Below the pieces are notes generated by a model, which was not told the origin of the DNA, ran no database searches, and saw only the letters and a program-made list of their open reading frames with translations. From the NCBI GenBank assembly GCA_937996595.1, contig CALKVC010000004.1:1-23872 (forward strand): a stretch of DNA of 23,872 bases, written 5' to 3'. Source of the stretch: an uncultured Chitinophagaceae bacterium. GTDB taxonomy: Bacteria > Bacteroidota > Bacteroidia > Chitinophagales > Chitinophagaceae. This document shows, piece by piece, positions 16,272 to 23,823 of this stretch (position 1 is its first letter; each line of letters starts with the position of its first letter). A program made the translations under genes and the position numbers.

Positions 16272-16611
16272 GCTACTGTTGAATTGAAAGTGTTTCAAGT
16301 TGCCTTTCTGCCTGGGTTTTCATTAAGATAATACTGGAAGCGGGCAAACGGTTTTCTATCATGGTTACGTAAGTAGGTTATGTAAGCCGCCTGATGAAAC
16401 AAACAATAGCGGGGAACTGTTCATTTTCAGGATAATTATCTTTTGCAAGATACTTTATTTATCACTCATATAAAAGCTTTAGACAGTAATAAGCATTAAC
16501 ATATATATCATGAATAAAATATAATAATAACGTAATATTTAAACGCCCACTAATAAAGTAAAATGAAAAATACTTAGAGTATGAACCATTCAATATCAGA
16601 TATTCTTAAAA
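16272..16611. other. Intergenic region with no gene seen
   Basis: This 340-nt AT-rich stretch separates the 3' end of the ompA-like gene from the start of the secreted propeller gene, both on the minus strand. It should hold the promoter of the latter, but I find no perfect TAnnTTTG close to its ATG. A 6-bp inverted repeat at 16592-16604 (aatatc-a-gatatt) lacks a T-tract. No RNA gene or plausible small ORF stands out. Confidence 0.6.
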
Positions 16612-17943
16612 TTAAAAATTCCTTACAGTCATCTCAACCCTCCTGTTCCTGGCCCTGCCTGCTGCCGTCTTATTATCTGCCACTGGTTTGGTTTCACCGT
16701 AACCGGTGAAATTAGTACGGTTTTCAGGAACAGCCTTGCTTACCAGGTAATCTCTTACAGCTTTTGCACGGTTTTCTGACAGTACCTGGTTTTTGGCGTC
16801 ATCACCCTGTGCATCTGTATGTCCGTCTATCTGTATCTGGAAGAGATCATCTGCCTTCATAATCATTGCAACTTCATCCAGTGATTTGAATGACTTAGGC
16901 AATAATTTAGCGCTTCCGGTTGCAAAAAATACATTTTTGGCTGCCATATTCACTTTTTCTATTACTTCTTTGGTAATTTCAGGGCAACCCTGGTTAGAGG
17001 CCGGGCCTGCACGGTTAGGGCATTTGTCTTCTTCATCATTTACACCGTCATTGTCGGTATCAGGAACCGGGCATCCCTGGTAGCGGGCAACACCTTTTAC
17101 AGAAGGGCATTTATCCTGCTCATCATTTATGCCATCGCCATCTGTATCCGGTATCGGGCATCCTTTGTATTTACCAAGGCCGGCTACATCCGGACAAGCG
17201 TCATTGTTATCAGCTATTCCATCACTGTCCCTGTCGGGGCAACCTTGCAAAGCGGCAACGCCGGCAACATCCGGACAAAGGTCAACTGAATCCATCACTC
17301 CATCTGCATCTTTATCCAGCACAACTACCGGTGGCGGTACTACTTCTACCGGTTTTGGGTCTGGCTTTTTCTTTAATGAAGCAGCTACGCCAAAACTGTG
17401 GTAAAAATGATATGCTCCGTTTTCTGTAAAAGGAATGCGGTATTGAGAGTTAGCCAAGAAGAAAAAATTATCAACAATTTTCCATTGCAAACCAACCCCA
17501 ACCGGTGCAAAAGCACTATAATAACCTTTGAATTTGGCGCCGCCCAAACCTACGGTAATGAACGGATTCAGGCAATATTTATCGCTCAGCATTTTCAGGT
17601 TTGCAGTTGCAGCAGCTTCCAGTAACAGGTATTGCTGGCTGTTAGCCGTTTTATTGGGAACCGGATAACTCACAAATGATCCGGATAATGTTCCGGCAAA
17701 ATCAACATGTTCTGTTAACCCCTGGATGTAACTAACTGCGAGGCCGGAAGTCATCCTTTTTGATTTAGCAAAATTTTTATCTTTTATAACATTGGCCAGG
17801 CCAACACTACGTATTTCGGATGCAGTTTGAAAATCATTGAAAAATAACTGGATACCTAAAGTGGGTTGTTTCTTGTAGCTTTCCTGACCAAACGTAATTG
17901 TGCAAACAATCAACGTAATAATTGAAAGAATTAATTTCTTCAT
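16612..17943 (-). CDS. OmpA-family protein with four thrombospondin type-3 repeats
   Basis: A 443-aa outer-membrane protein. I chose the ATG at 17943 because it opens a clean signal peptide (MKKLILSIITLIVCTITFG, cleavage before Gln20). An earlier in-frame ATG at 18012 would add 23 residues and lie upstream of the promoter box. Residues about 25-190 form an N-terminal beta-barrel-like domain. A proline-rich linker (KPDPKPVEVVPPP) leads to four Asp-rich TSP type-3 repeats at about 210-320 (DxDxDGVxDxxDxCP pattern, each ending in GCP), which bind calcium in the family. The C-terminal OmpA domain has GHTDAQG near 374 and LSENRAKAVRDYL near 388, with the Asp and Arg that contact diaminopimelate in peptidoglycan. 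Role: tethers the outer membrane to the wall. Confidence 0.92.
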   Translation of the reverse strand: MKKLILSIITLIVCTITFGQESYKKQPTLGIQLFFNDFQTASEIRSVGLANVIKDKNFAKSKRMTSGLAVSYIQGLTEHVDFAGTLSGSFVSYPVPNKTANSQQYLLLEAAATANLKMLSDKYCLNPFITVGLGGAKFKGYYSAFAPVGVGLQWKIVDNFFFLANSQYRIPFTENGAYHFYHSFGVAASLKKKPDPKPVEVVPPPVVVLDKDADGVMDSVDLCPDVAGVAALQGCPDRDSDGIADNNDACPDVAGLGKYKGCPIPDTDGDGINDEQDKCPSVKGVARYQGCPVPDTDNDGVNDEEDKCPNRAGPASNQGCPEITKEVIEKVNMAAKNVFFATGSAKLLPKSFKSLDEVAMIMKADDLFQIQIDGHTDAQGDDAKNQVLSENRAKAVRDYLVSKAVPENRTNFTGYGETKPVADNKTAAGRARNRRVEMTVRNF

Positions 17944-17966
17944 AATGGTTGGTTTTGTAAACGTGG

Positions 17967-17974
17967 CAAAAATA
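17967..17974 (-). promoter_or_regulatory. Bacteroidota -7 promoter element before the ompA-like gene
   Basis: The minus strand reads TATTTTTG, a perfect TAnnTTTG, 23 nt before the ATG at 17943. This supports that start over the ATG at 18012, which would lie upstream of the transcript start. No clear -33 element. Confidence 0.5.
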
Positions 17975-18007
17975 GCTGTATAGATTGAAAACGTGAAATT
18001 ATTTGCA

Positions 18008-18029
18008 CACATATTTATTCATATATGTG
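18008..18029. promoter_or_regulatory. Inverted repeat upstream of the ompA-like promoter
   Basis: Arms of 7 bp (cacatat and atatgtg) flank an 8-nt spacer. It is centred about 45-50 nt upstream of the -7 box at 17967-17974, a usual place for an activator site. The regulator is unknown. The half-sites are in the opposite order to the E. coli CRP site. Confidence 0.35.
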
Positions 18030-18167
18030 AACAGAAATCTATTATTTACAGCTATTTAGCATGATGGCTTTCTCCTAATCAGGGTTTGCAGTGTTAAAAA
18101 ATCCTGTTTTCATCAGCATAAAAGGTTGCTGCCTGCGAATACCATTAAACAGTAAACCGTAAATTAA

Positions 18168-18578
18168 TCAGGGGCGGTTTTTCTTATCAAGCACTTCAAT
18201 TTTAACCCTGGTAAGTCCTCTTTTAATAAAATCGAGCTTTTTGGCCCCGGCCCTGGTAAGGTCAATGATACGTCGTGTTTTAGTATGAAGCCGGTCGTTT
18301 GTTTTTACGATGATTGATTTGCCGTTTTTCAGGTTGGTTACTTTTACCCATGTACCCAGCGGCAATACGTTGCAGGCAGCCGTAAGCTTTTCGTGACTGA
18401 ATATCTCGCCGTTTGCCGTTTTTCTGCCATGAAATTTTGTTGCATAATAACTGGCCTGTCCGTATAATACCCGTACAGGTTTCTTTTTCTGAACTGTATC
18501 ATTTGCTGCAGTTTCCTGTGCCGGTGCAGCAAACCATGTGAACAGGGTAATAAATAATGCTAACCCGTACCTGTACAT
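18168..18578 (-). CDS. RlpA-like double-psi beta-barrel protein, exported
   Basis: A 136-aa exported protein if started at the ATG at 18578 (signal MYRYGLALFITLFTWFAAPAQ). An earlier ATG at 18605 gives 145 aa and would overlap the upstream transpeptidase gene by 11 nt; this is also possible and would mean translational coupling. The core matches the RlpA domain: GQASYYATKFHGRKTANGE, then LPLGTWVKVTNLKNGKS, NDRLHT and RIIDLTRAGAKKL. RlpA enzymes cleave denuded glycan strands at the septum. Here the His of the usual TAAH motif is Cys (TAACNVLPLG), and the GPF after NDR is replaced, while the Glu of NGE and the Asp of NDR remain. So lytic activity is uncertain. There is no SPOR domain. It lies 16 nt after the L,D-transpeptidase gene, forming an operon. 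Confidence 0.85.
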   Translation of the reverse strand: MYRYGLALFITLFTWFAAPAQETAANDTVQKKKPVRVLYGQASYYATKFHGRKTANGEIFSHEKLTAACNVLPLGTWVKVTNLKNGKSIIVKTNDRLHTKTRRIIDLTRAGAKKLDFIKRGLTRVKIEVLDKKNRP

Positions 18579-18594
18579 GCAATATATGAGGGGA

Positions 18595-20325
18595 TTACAT
18601 CTCATTGCCTTTATTAAATGAATACTTACCCGGTAAAAAATAATCTTCTATCGCTTTCCTGTCTTCTCCGTAAATGTCGTCATAGAACTTCAGGTTACCG
18701 TCAACCACCTCGCAACCAAAGTAACGGATAAATAATGGAATTTGGTAACGAACCGAAATATGCTGTTTCTGTTTATTGGCGATCCAGTTTGAAATGGAAT
18801 CCCTGTTATACCGCAGTGTATCGCCGCTCTTTAATTGCATGCTGTCTTTACCGGCAATGAAAAATGCCAGTTTTTCCCATTCCTGCACCCGTACGCATCC
18901 GTGGCTGAGCGCGCGCATTTGTTTACTGAACAGGTAACGCTGGTTGGTGTCGTGCAGGTAAACCGCAAACGGGTTTTCAAAATTGAATTTAATCACTCCC
19001 AGTGCATTCCCGTCGCCACTACCCTGTTGAATCTTATAGGGAATACCTTTTGAATATTTTTCCCAGTTTACGGCAAATGGATCTACCGGTTCCCCATCTT
19101 TATCATACAGGTTTAACCCTTTTTTACGCAGGTAGCCGGCATTTCTCTTGAGTGCCGGCAACATTTCCTTTTTGATGATGCTGGCAGGCACCGTCCAGGT
19201 TGGATAAATCACCAGGTGGTTGATCTTACTGGTGAGCAACGGGGTTGCTGTTTCTGGCTTTCCGCAAATGATGCGTGAAGTAAATGCAATGGTATCGGAT
19301 TCCCAAACCTGCAAATAAAACCCGGGCAGGTTTACAAATATGTAATCTTCGGGCATGGTACGGGGCAATTGTTTATAACGGTCAAGCGTAACTGCAATTC
19401 TTAAATACTTGTTTATATCCGTATTGTTCAGGTTCTTTATGAGCGATGAAGTTATTTTTCCGTCGGCCGCAAGCTTCCTGCGCACCTGGTATTTTTTGAT
19501 TGCATCTGCCAGTGATGCAGAATCAAAACCATCTGTTTTATCTACGATGGAAGACTCTTTCAGCCTAATGAGCAATTGCTTTACAAAATGCATGGAATCA
19601 TCAATGTCAGCTTTCTTATACGGATAATCCAGATAAGTATACACACGGGTATCCATGCTATCAGTAAAACCCTTCAACTTACTTTTTATTGCCAGGTAAC
19701 CCGGATGTGCAGGTTCAGCGGAACGGAAAATACTATCCGGTGATTCTCCTTTTTTAATCCTGGCAAGGTTCGCTTCAAAAAAATTACGGTATTTGCCGGT
19801 ATCATTTTTCCAGCCCAGGCTGTCTGGCTGCAAACGCCCCTGGCCAAGGTCCTGTAACAGCATCATGAAAGCGTCAGTAAATACCAGGTCGGCATCTGCC
19901 CATAATTTTGCATCCAGCCTTTTCACCGAATCCTTCTCTAACAGGTTCTTAATGTGGCTGATAGCCGGGTAATGATACTTCTCTTTAAATAAACCTGATT
20001 CCTGTAAGTTTTCAAGATAATGGATCATGCCGGCGGCGGCCGGTTGCCAGGTTCCCGAATCGCTCCATACGGCTGTATTTCCAGATCCTTTGTACACAAA
20101 TTGAAGCAGATCATAGCACTCAAGATCAATACTGTCGTACACGAATCCCTGATTTGCGGGTTCCTGTTGCCAATGCTTTTCTAACTGGTGCCGTATCCGC
20201 ATTTCCCATGGTGAATTTTCTGAAGCAGGATTATCCGTTCCGGGCTTTCCGGTTTCGTTACAAGCTGTAAAAATGACCAGGAAAATGATCGGCCAGGTTA
20301 AAACAGGAAAACGGCAGGATTGCAT
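18595..20325 (-). CDS. L,D-transpeptidase (YcbB/LdtD-like) lipoprotein
   Basis: A 576-aa lipoprotein (VIFTAC, Cys22) that should form 3-3 peptidoglycan cross-links or attach proteins to the wall. A long helical N-terminal region precedes a peptidoglycan-binding-like segment near residues 267-300 (LADAIKKYQVRRKLAADGKIT). The YkuD catalytic domain spans about 325-510, beginning DYIFVNLPGFYLQVW. It includes YPTWTVPASI near 373-382, YLHDT with His457, and the nucleophile motif SHGCVRV at 473-479, with Cys476. The insertion between the PTWTVP strand and the SHGC motif is typical of the large YcbB-type enzymes. It is divergent from a D-Ala-D-Ala dipeptidase gene 67 nt away and is followed by the RlpA-like gene, so three peptidoglycan-acting products cluster here. 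Confidence 0.93.
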   Translation of the reverse strand: MQSCRFPVLTWPIIFLVIFTACNETGKPGTDNPASENSPWEMRIRHQLEKHWQQEPANQGFVYDSIDLECYDLLQFVYKGSGNTAVWSDSGTWQPAAAGMIHYLENLQESGLFKEKYHYPAISHIKNLLEKDSVKRLDAKLWADADLVFTDAFMMLLQDLGQGRLQPDSLGWKNDTGKYRNFFEANLARIKKGESPDSIFRSAEPAHPGYLAIKSKLKGFTDSMDTRVYTYLDYPYKKADIDDSMHFVKQLLIRLKESSIVDKTDGFDSASLADAIKKYQVRRKLAADGKITSSLIKNLNNTDINKYLRIAVTLDRYKQLPRTMPEDYIFVNLPGFYLQVWESDTIAFTSRIICGKPETATPLLTSKINHLVIYPTWTVPASIIKKEMLPALKRNAGYLRKKGLNLYDKDGEPVDPFAVNWEKYSKGIPYKIQQGSGDGNALGVIKFNFENPFAVYLHDTNQRYLFSKQMRALSHGCVRVQEWEKLAFFIAGKDSMQLKSGDTLRYNRDSISNWIANKQKQHISVRYQIPLFIRYFGCEVVDGNLKFYDDIYGEDRKAIEDYFLPGKYSFNKGNEM

Positions 20326-20392
20326 ACAAGGGTATATTACGTATCTTGAAATTAAGATTATTTATTAAAGCGCCAATAATCTGCATGGATTT

Positions 20393-21103
20393 ATGAAACA
20401 GCCAGCCAAACTCATCCTGATCTTCTTCCTGTTATTACTTTCCAAAAAGGCATACCTGCAGGAACCATCCGTTAACAGGTATGGCCTGCTGGTAATACAG
20501 GATGCAGCAGTATTAAAACAGCAGATTGCCTTCAACCCTGCCAAAAAGATGCTTCCCGTGGTTGCTATGATCCCCAATGCCATCATAAACCTGAAATATG
20601 CAGACAGCAATAATTTCATGCATAAAAAACTGTACCCGTCTGCTTCAACAACATATTTGCGGCGTGCTGCCCTGGTTGCACTTACCCGGGTTCAGCAATC
20701 ATTAAACAAGCAGGGTTTAAGCATTATCGTATGGGATGCATACAGGCCCTATTCTGTAACAGAACTGATGTGGGAAGCGGTTAAGGATGACCGTTATGCT
20801 GCAAACCCCGCCACCGGAAGCGCCCATAACAGGGGCATAGCCGTTGACCTTAGCCTGGCAGATATCGCCACCGGTAAAGAACTGGATATGGGAACCGGAT
20901 TTGATGATTTCAGTGAAAAATCACATCATGGCTACCAGCATTTACCTGCAGCTGTAATTAAAAACAGGGCAATGTTGCGGGAACTGATGGAAAAAAACGG
21001 GTTTAAAGCGCTGGAAACAGAATGGTGGCATTATTATCTTCCGGATACATCATCTTATGAATTGCTGGATATCCAATTTGAAGCGCTTGCAGGAATGCCA
21101 TAA
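20393..21103 (+). CDS. D-alanyl-D-alanine dipeptidase (VanX/DdpX family), exported
   Basis: A 236-aa Zn peptidase of family M15D that hydrolyses the D-Ala-D-Ala dipeptide. An N-terminal signal (LILIFFLLLLSKKAYLQ) predicts export. Key motifs are WDAYRPY near 114-120 (Arg118 stabilises the transition state in VanX), SAHNRGIAVDLSL with zinc ligands His145 and Asp152, and ETEWWHYY with catalytic Glu210 and zinc ligand His213. All the catalytic residues are present. No vanH or vanA ligase is nearby, so this is not a glycopeptide-resistance cluster. A role in recycling or using D-Ala-D-Ala released during wall turnover fits the neighbouring L,D-transpeptidase and RlpA-like genes. It precedes lpxB by 81 nt. 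Confidence 0.92.
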   Translation: MKQPAKLILIFFLLLLSKKAYLQEPSVNRYGLLVIQDAAVLKQQIAFNPAKKMLPVVAMIPNAIINLKYADSNNFMHKKLYPSASTTYLRRAALVALTRVQQSLNKQGLSIIVWDAYRPYSVTELMWEAVKDDRYAANPATGSAHNRGIAVDLSLADIATGKELDMGTGFDDFSEKSHHGYQHLPAAVIKNRAMLRELMEKNGFKALETEWWHYYLPDTSSYELLDIQFEALAGMP

Positions 21104-21171
21104 GCAGGTTTTCCCTTATTTTATACCGGCCTGAGCAGTTATTATACCCGGCAAAAATCATTTTCATATAA

Positions 21172-21179
21172 TACATTTG
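21172..21179 (+). promoter_or_regulatory. Bacteroidota -7 promoter element before lpxB
   Basis: TACATTTG, a perfect TAnnTTTG, ends 5 nt before the lpxB ATG, which predicts a leaderless or near-leaderless transcript and an lpxB promoter separate from the dipeptidase gene. No convincing -33 element at the usual spacing. Confidence 0.5.
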
Positions 21180-21184
21180 CACTA

Positions 21185-22315
21185 ATGAAGTATTATATTA
21201 TTGCAGGAGAAGCCAGCGGCGACCTTCATGGCAGCAACCTGGTTAAGGAGTTGCATAAGCTTGACGGGCAGGCGGATACCAGGTGCTGGGGTGGCGAAAA
21301 AATGGAAGCAGCAGGTGCAACACTTGTGAAACACTACCGCGACCTCGCTTTTATGGGTTTTACAGAAGTGATAAAAAACCTGCCCACCATCTTACGGAAT
21401 TTAAAAGACTGCAAAAAAGACATTACGGCATTTTCACCCGATGCACTCATCCTCATAGATTATCCGGGATTTAACTTACGTATTGCCAAATGGGCCCGTG
21501 AACAGGGTTTAAAAGTGATATATTATATCTCGCCGCAGGTTTGGGCCTGGAAAGAAAACCGGGTTAAAGCCATTAAACGCGATGTTGACAAGATGCTGGT
21601 GATACTTCCCTTTGAAAAAGCATTTTATAAAAAATGGAATGTTGAAGTGGAATATGTGGGGCATCCGCTTGTTGAAGTAATAGAGCGTTTTAAATCTGAA
21701 CATGCATCAGGCCGTCAGGAACCTGGTGCAATCAACAACGATACACCCATCATCGCCTTATTGCCCGGAAGCAGGAAACAGGAAATATCGGTTAAGCTTC
21801 CCATCATGCTGGAAGTTGCCGGGGCCTTTCCGCAATACCGGTTCATGGTGGCCAAAGCGCCCGGTTTACCGGTTACGTTTTACGACAACCTGATGAAGCC
21901 ATATAGTAATGTGGAAGCTGTTGAGAACAAAACGTACCATATTTTAAACAAGGCAAGTGCGGCCCTGGTTACCAGCGGAACAGCCACGTTGGAAACCGCC
22001 CTCTTTGAAGTGCCGGAAGTGATTTGCTATAAGGGCAGTAACATTTCTTACCAGATTGCTAAACGCCTCATCAGGATCAAATTCATCGGACTGGTAAACC
22101 TGATCATGGATAAGGAAGTGGTAAAAGAACTGATACAAAACGACCTCACGCCGCAGAAAATAGCTGCTGAATTGACCTTATTACTCGAAAACAGGGAGAA
22201 GCAGCAACAACTGAAAGCGGATTACAGGGCATTAAGGGAATTACTAGGCAAAGGCGGGCATGCATCCGCCAATGCAGCAAAAAGCATTTACGCTTTTTTA
22301 ACACAACGGCCTTAG
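21185..22315 (+). CDS. lpxB: Lipid-A-disaccharide synthase
   Basis: Joins UDP-2,3-diacylglucosamine and lipid X to give the lipid A disaccharide at the inner face of the cytoplasmic membrane. At 376 aa it is a complete GT19 enzyme. The N-terminus carries IAGEASGDLHGS at residues 6-17, followed by CWGGEKMEAAG, MGFTEVIKNLP, ISPQVWAWKENR near 116-127, LPFEKAFYKKWNVEVEYVGHPL near 144-165, LLPGSRKQEI near 195, and the donor-site SGTATLETAL near 263-272. The ATG directly opens the first Rossmann strand. Its presence confirms a Gram-negative cell with lipid A. The stop codon overlaps the stop of the convergent micro-protein gene. Confidence 0.97.
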   Translation: MKYYIIAGEASGDLHGSNLVKELHKLDGQADTRCWGGEKMEAAGATLVKHYRDLAFMGFTEVIKNLPTILRNLKDCKKDITAFSPDALILIDYPGFNLRIAKWAREQGLKVIYYISPQVWAWKENRVKAIKRDVDKMLVILPFEKAFYKKWNVEVEYVGHPLVEVIERFKSEHASGRQEPGAINNDTPIIALLPGSRKQEISVKLPIMLEVAGAFPQYRFMVAKAPGLPVTFYDNLMKPYSNVEAVENKTYHILNKASAALVTSGTATLETALFEVPEVICYKGSNISYQIAKRLIRIKFIGLVNLIMDKEVVKELIQNDLTPQKIAAELTLLLENREKQQQLKADYRALRELLGKGGHASANAAKSIYAFLTQRP

Positions 22316-22476
22316 CGCAACAGCAGTTTAACAATGATGATAATGATGGCAAGCAGGAAAAGCAGGATAGATAACCTGTTTATTCCGTGCATGTATTTCA
22401 TCCACTGGGTACGCTTTTCTTCAGGGTCCCTTTTCTTTAAATACAGGTATTCTGCAACCTGCTTCCATACACCCAT
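22312..22476 (-). CDS. 54-aa single-pass membrane micro-protein
   Basis: A short ORF (ATG complement of 22474-22476, TAA complement of 22312-22314) encoding MGVWKQVAEYLYLKKRDPEE, then KRTQWMKYMHGINRLSI and a hydrophobic segment (residues 36-50, LLFLLAIIIIIV) ending KLLLR. The charged N-terminal part and the single C-terminal helix look like a real small membrane protein. I recall short proteins of this shape (WKQ..EYL, KRDP, MHGINR) being conserved in Bacteroidota as a DUF (possibly DUF6728), but I cannot confirm the family. Its stop overlaps the lpxB stop: the two CDSs share 4 nt tail to tail. Function unknown. It has no obvious promoter box. Confidence 0.7.
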   Translation of the reverse strand: MGVWKQVAEYLYLKKRDPEEKRTQWMKYMHGINRLSILLFLLAIIIIIVKLLLR

Positions 22477-22574
22477 ATTGGAGGTTTTAACGTAAATATA
22501 TCAATAACTACCAAACAAAAAAGCCTGCAAATGGTTTAATTTTAAGATCGCTTAATAAACAATTAAATAATATC

Positions 22575-23054
22575 ATGAACAAGTTCCTGTTATTCACATG
22601 TATGTTATGTATACAAACCGGTTGTAATGCGCAAAAGCAGGAATACGGCAGCAATGGCAGGCAGTACGAAATATACAAACCTGATCACGAATGGCGTAAG
22701 CAACTGGATGCTTTACAGTATGAAGTAACACGAAAAAAAGGCACGGAAAGTTCTTACACCGGTAAATACTGGAATAATCACAAACCCGGCATTTATACAT
22801 GCATTTGCTGTAACCTTCCCTTATTCAGTTCTGCCGCTAAATTTGACAGCGGAACCGGTTGGCCCAGTTTTTGGCAACCAATGAATCCAAAAAATATTGA
22901 AGAACTGGAAGATAAAAGTTTTGGCATGGTAAGAACCGAAGTGAACTGCCGGCGTTGCGGCGCTCACCTGGGCCATGTATTTGATGATGGCCCCAAACCG
23001 ACCGGTTTACGGTATTGCATCAATTCGGCATCCCTTAATTTTATTAAGAAGTAG
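22575..23054 (+). CDS. msrB: Lipoprotein methionine-R-sulfoxide reductase
   Basis: Reduces methionine-R-sulfoxide in proteins. The 159-aa product has a lipoprotein signal (IQTGC, Cys17), so it acts outside the cytoplasm, unlike the usual cytosolic MsrB. The MsrB fold is complete: the N-terminal EWRKQL...YEVTRKKGTE segment, the structural zinc Cys pairs CICC (76/79) and CRRC (125/128), FDSGTGWPSFWQP near 90-102, HLGHVFDDGP near 131-140, and the catalytic RYCINSASL with Cys148. Neighbours are a b-type cytochrome subunit 53 nt downstream and the start of what may be its oxidoreductase, which points to a repair or redox role at the envelope. Confidence 0.95.
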   Translation: MNKFLLFTCMLCIQTGCNAQKQEYGSNGRQYEIYKPDHEWRKQLDALQYEVTRKKGTESSYTGKYWNNHKPGIYTCICCNLPLFSSAAKFDSGTGWPSFWQPMNPKNIEELEDKSFGMVRTEVNCRRCGAHLGHVFDDGPKPTGLRYCINSASLNFIKK

Positions 23055-23107
23055 TATTCATTTTTCACATATACCATACAAAAACGAAAGCCACTATTTA
23101 ATAACAG

Positions 23108-23815
23108 ATGAAGAAACTGGTTTATAAACACCCGCTGGCCATACGCTGGTTGCACTGGATAAACTTTCCATTGCTTGCCATCATGGCCTGGAGCGGCATG
23201 CTTATTTACTGGGCAAATGACGTATACCGCATCGGATGGGGCGACCGTACCATTCTCAGGTTTTTCCCGGACTCTTTCAACCAGGCGCTGAACATACCCT
23301 TCAGGCTGGCTGAAGGCATGAGCCTTCATTTTACGTTCATGTGGTTATTCATGTTAAACGGGCTGATATATGTTATATACCTGTTTGTCTCAAAAGAATG
23401 GAGACATATCAAGCCTGCAAAAAACGCCCTTTCGGATTCCTGGAAAGTTTTGATGCACAGCCTGCGTATCAGGAAAACGCTTCCCGGCCGTAATAAATAC
23501 AATGCGGCTCAGCGGTTAGCCTACACCGTTATCATTTTCATGGGGCTGGGGCTCATACTCACCGGTTTCGCCATATACAAACCGGTACAGCTTAACTGGC
23601 TCTGTTACATGCTGGGCGGATATGAATGGGCAAGGGCCGAACATTTCATACTCACCATTTTATTTGTATTATTTTTTTTCATACATGTTACACAGGTAAT
23701 GGTTGCCGGATGGAATAACTTCCAGGCAATGGTTACCGGTTATGAAAAATCAACAGGCCCTGATGAAAGTTCCGCAACGAATTCAACAACCAATACCCTT
23801 ACTGAAAAGGAGTGA
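23108..23815 (+). CDS. Membrane cytochrome b subunit (b561 / Ni-Fe hydrogenase cytochrome b type)
   Basis: A 235-aa integral membrane protein with about four transmembrane helices. Candidate haem-ligating histidines lie in the helices: His16 (IRWLHWINF), His74 (SLHFTFMW), His179 (AEHFIL) and His193 (FFIHVTQV). This pattern is that of the cytochrome b561/thiosulfate-reductase b subunit family, which passes electrons from the quinol pool to a periplasmic oxidoreductase. The C-terminal tail is hydrophilic. Its stop lies 8 nt before the ATG of the next gene, so they form an operon. The partner enzyme decides the function. In Bacteroidota such subunits often pair with molybdopterin (sulfite-oxidase-like) proteins, which is an inference here. 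Confidence 0.85.
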   Translation: MKKLVYKHPLAIRWLHWINFPLLAIMAWSGMLIYWANDVYRIGWGDRTILRFFPDSFNQALNIPFRLAEGMSLHFTFMWLFMLNGLIYVIYLFVSKEWRHIKPAKNALSDSWKVLMHSLRIRKTLPGRNKYNAAQRLAYTVIIFMGLGLILTGFAIYKPVQLNWLCYMLGGYEWARAEHFILTILFVLFFFIHVTQVMVAGWNNFQAMVTGYEKSTGPDESSATNSTTNTLTEKE

Positions 23816-23823
23816 TTGCCATT

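Noticed and set aside
16592..16604. Terminator for the ompA-like gene
   Set aside because: The inverted repeat has only 6-bp AT-rich arms and no T-tract.
20393..21103. Vancomycin-resistance (vanX) locus
   Set aside because: No vanH, vanA or vanB-type ligase, or two-component system is nearby; a chromosomal dipeptidase of the DdpX kind fits better.
23804..23814. Shine-Dalgarno AAGGAG before the gene starting at 23824
   Set aside because: The bases are the last codons of the cytochrome b gene, lie too far from the ATG, and the other starts in the window show no such motif.
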